64,000 nt of DNA from Hetaerina americana (taxonomy: Eukaryota > Arthropoda > Insecta > Odonata > Calopterygidae): positions 7,531,303-7,595,302 of the forward strand of contig JAKTNV010000024.1 in the NCBI GenBank assembly GCA_022747635.1. The letters run 5' to 3'. Below the pieces are notes generated by a model that saw nothing but the letters and a program-made list of their open reading frames with translations, was not told where the DNA came from and ran no database searches. Positions 62,794-64,000 of this stretch are shown piece by piece. The translations under genes were made by a program, and so were the position numbers. Numbering within the stretch: position 1 is the first letter of the stretch; every line of letters starts with the position of its first letter.

Positions 62794-63200
62794 TATGAGG
62801 TCTGTCTGCAAAGGATCAAACCTTACAATATTTTGAGGAAAATAGCTTACCTGGAACCATTAGGCTTCATTTTCCTTCAAAGTACTCCCCTTGATACCTC
62901 CTGCGCATATCCCAGCACCTCTTCCACTTTTCAAAACAATTAGCCAAGTCATATTCTGGAGAGATCATCAGCTGCCTCATCACATTCTTTTTTTATCTTG
63001 TCAATGTTGAGAATTTTGTGCTGCAGTTGCAGGGGACTGGCTCCAAGCGGCAGTTGATGACCCAGGTTTTCTAAAATGTTCTTTACTGGAGATGAGTCAA
63101 GGGTCTACAGCTACGAACCTGAAGCAAAAGACCAGTCCTCCCAATAGTTGGTTGACAAGATGAAGGAGAATATGGCGAGGCAGCTGGTGACTGATAAATG
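62794..63200. mobile_element. mariner remnant with segments in opposite orientation
   Basis: The minus strand at about 62862-62945 encodes a transposase C-terminus, CFEKWKRCWDMRRRYQGEYF followed by EGK and a stop. The plus strand at 63080-63150 encodes TGDESRVYSYEPEAKDQSSQ, the region of the first catalytic Asp. These parts belong on one strand in an intact element, so an inversion or fusion of two copies is implied. A TATGAGGTCTG end is at 62794. Confidence 0.6.
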
Positions 63201-63527
63201 ATTCAAGTGAAGTGTGGTTTACTAATTTAATCAAATATATAGCATTAAGCCAAGGGTGAAATAATTGGTTATTTTATATGTTCTGTCCAGTATGTGACTA
63301 TTATCTACTGTTTTCCCTTAAACAGTTAATTATTTGAACTGCATAACTAATGTATTTACCATGGATTTAATTAGTTACCTTCATAATTTCTATTGCTTTC
63401 CTTATCATCCAACAGAAGCATTATATCTTTTGCTATCTCTTTTACCTTTTCCAAATCAACATTATTTTTCAATGTCAAGAAGCTTGGCCATTGCTTCATT
63501 TTCTCTTTGATGGTCTTGCAAGTAACA

Positions 63528-64000
63528 TACGAGGGTAGGCTGAAAACTAATGCACGCATGCTTGTAGACCACAAACAAAATAACCTTCAGAAGCACTCCT
63601 GGTGGCATGTGGAAGTAACATTCCCCCTCAATATGCATGCACAGGTTTGAGGTCGTTTCAATCATCCAGTGTATTTTGAGAAGCGGAAGTATGGAGACGT
63701 GTTCAGTGCTATGTCAATGTGAGTTAAACAGTGTGCTGTTATCGAATTTCTACTGCTGAAAAAGTGACTTCCACTGAGATTCATCATCATTTGAATTCTG
63801 TTTATGGTAATGATGCTGTTGATAGGTCTACTGTAATTTGATGGGTAGTAAAGTTTTGTGGTTGCTAGCCTGGAAAAGCCATAATTGTTGATGGAACATG
63901 CAACGAACATCCGATCACTGCCACAGATGATAAACATCACAAACTCATCAAAGACTTGATTCAAAATGACTGGCAAATCACTCAAAAGGGTATGTAAACC
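63528..64000 (+). mobile_element. mariner element, 5' part, decayed
   Basis: A terminal repeat starts TACGAGGGTAGGCTGAAAAC at 63528. The plus strand from about 63700 gives the N-terminal DNA-binding part (VTSTEIHHHLNSVYGNDAVD, then IVDGTCNEHPITATDDKHHK) with several stops and a frameshift. It runs off the right edge. Confidence 0.75.

Noticed and set aside
1..64000. CRISPR array, bacterial operon or prophage
   Set aside because: No regularly spaced repeats, ribosome-binding sites or dense short intergenic gene order; introns and eukaryotic transposons dominate.

Overview
The window is AT-rich nuclear DNA from an arthropod, most likely an insect. Its genes are interrupted by long introns with GT..AG borders. 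Several mariner elements (DD34D transposases, TA target sites), LINEs and tRNA-derived SINEs fill introns and spacers. No bacterial, organellar or viral gene organisation was seen. I did not try to name the species.

Five split genes can be supported by reading-frame continuity across splice sites. (1) Minus strand, from the left edge to 14953: a rabaptin-5 (Rab GTPase-binding effector) orthologue. Its N-terminal eight exons are here and the rest lies off the left edge. (2) Plus strand from 15664: an unrecognised gene in divergent orientation to rabaptin, with four phase-consistent exons up to 23047 and an unclear 3' end. (3) Plus strand 38815-45686: a complete 281-residue protein with two double-stranded-RNA-binding domains, closest in layout to disco-interacting protein 1/ADAR-type dsRBD proteins but without a deaminase. 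(4) Minus strand 54385-46416: a complete 532-residue protein that I do not recognise, convergent with gene 3. Its last exon is followed by a degenerate tandem copy of itself. (5) Plus strand from 55963: a CCDC74/CCDC92-like coiled-coil protein, divergent from gene 4; its 3' end was not found before the right edge.

Mobile DNA by region. 1-6.2 kb: mariner 3' end, LINE and SINE pieces, an internally deleted mariner with 35-bp perfect inverted repeats, and a second LINE family. 10.9-12.3 kb: LINE piece in a rabaptin intron. 23.1-32.0 kb: a dense nest of a decayed mariner, two SINE families, two copies of one LINE, a 1056-bp TTAA-flanked piggyBac-type MITE inside one LINE copy and a 1.3-kb mariner inside the other. 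48.6-51.1 kb: a Penelope-like inverted-repeat unit and a LINE piece. 61.6-64 kb: SINE, inverted repeat and two mariner remnants.

The most unusual signal is a dispersed small repeat with a hammerhead-ribozyme-like core (CTGATGA, short stem, GAAAC, then GTC). It occurs as inverted pairs at 20.8 and 34.0 kb. At 26.9 kb it occurs once as a 92-bp unit flanked by a 12-bp target duplication. Related degenerate forms lie at 48.6-49.0 and 62.0 kb. Functional statements are inferred from family resemblance read by eye; no alignment, folding or database search was run.
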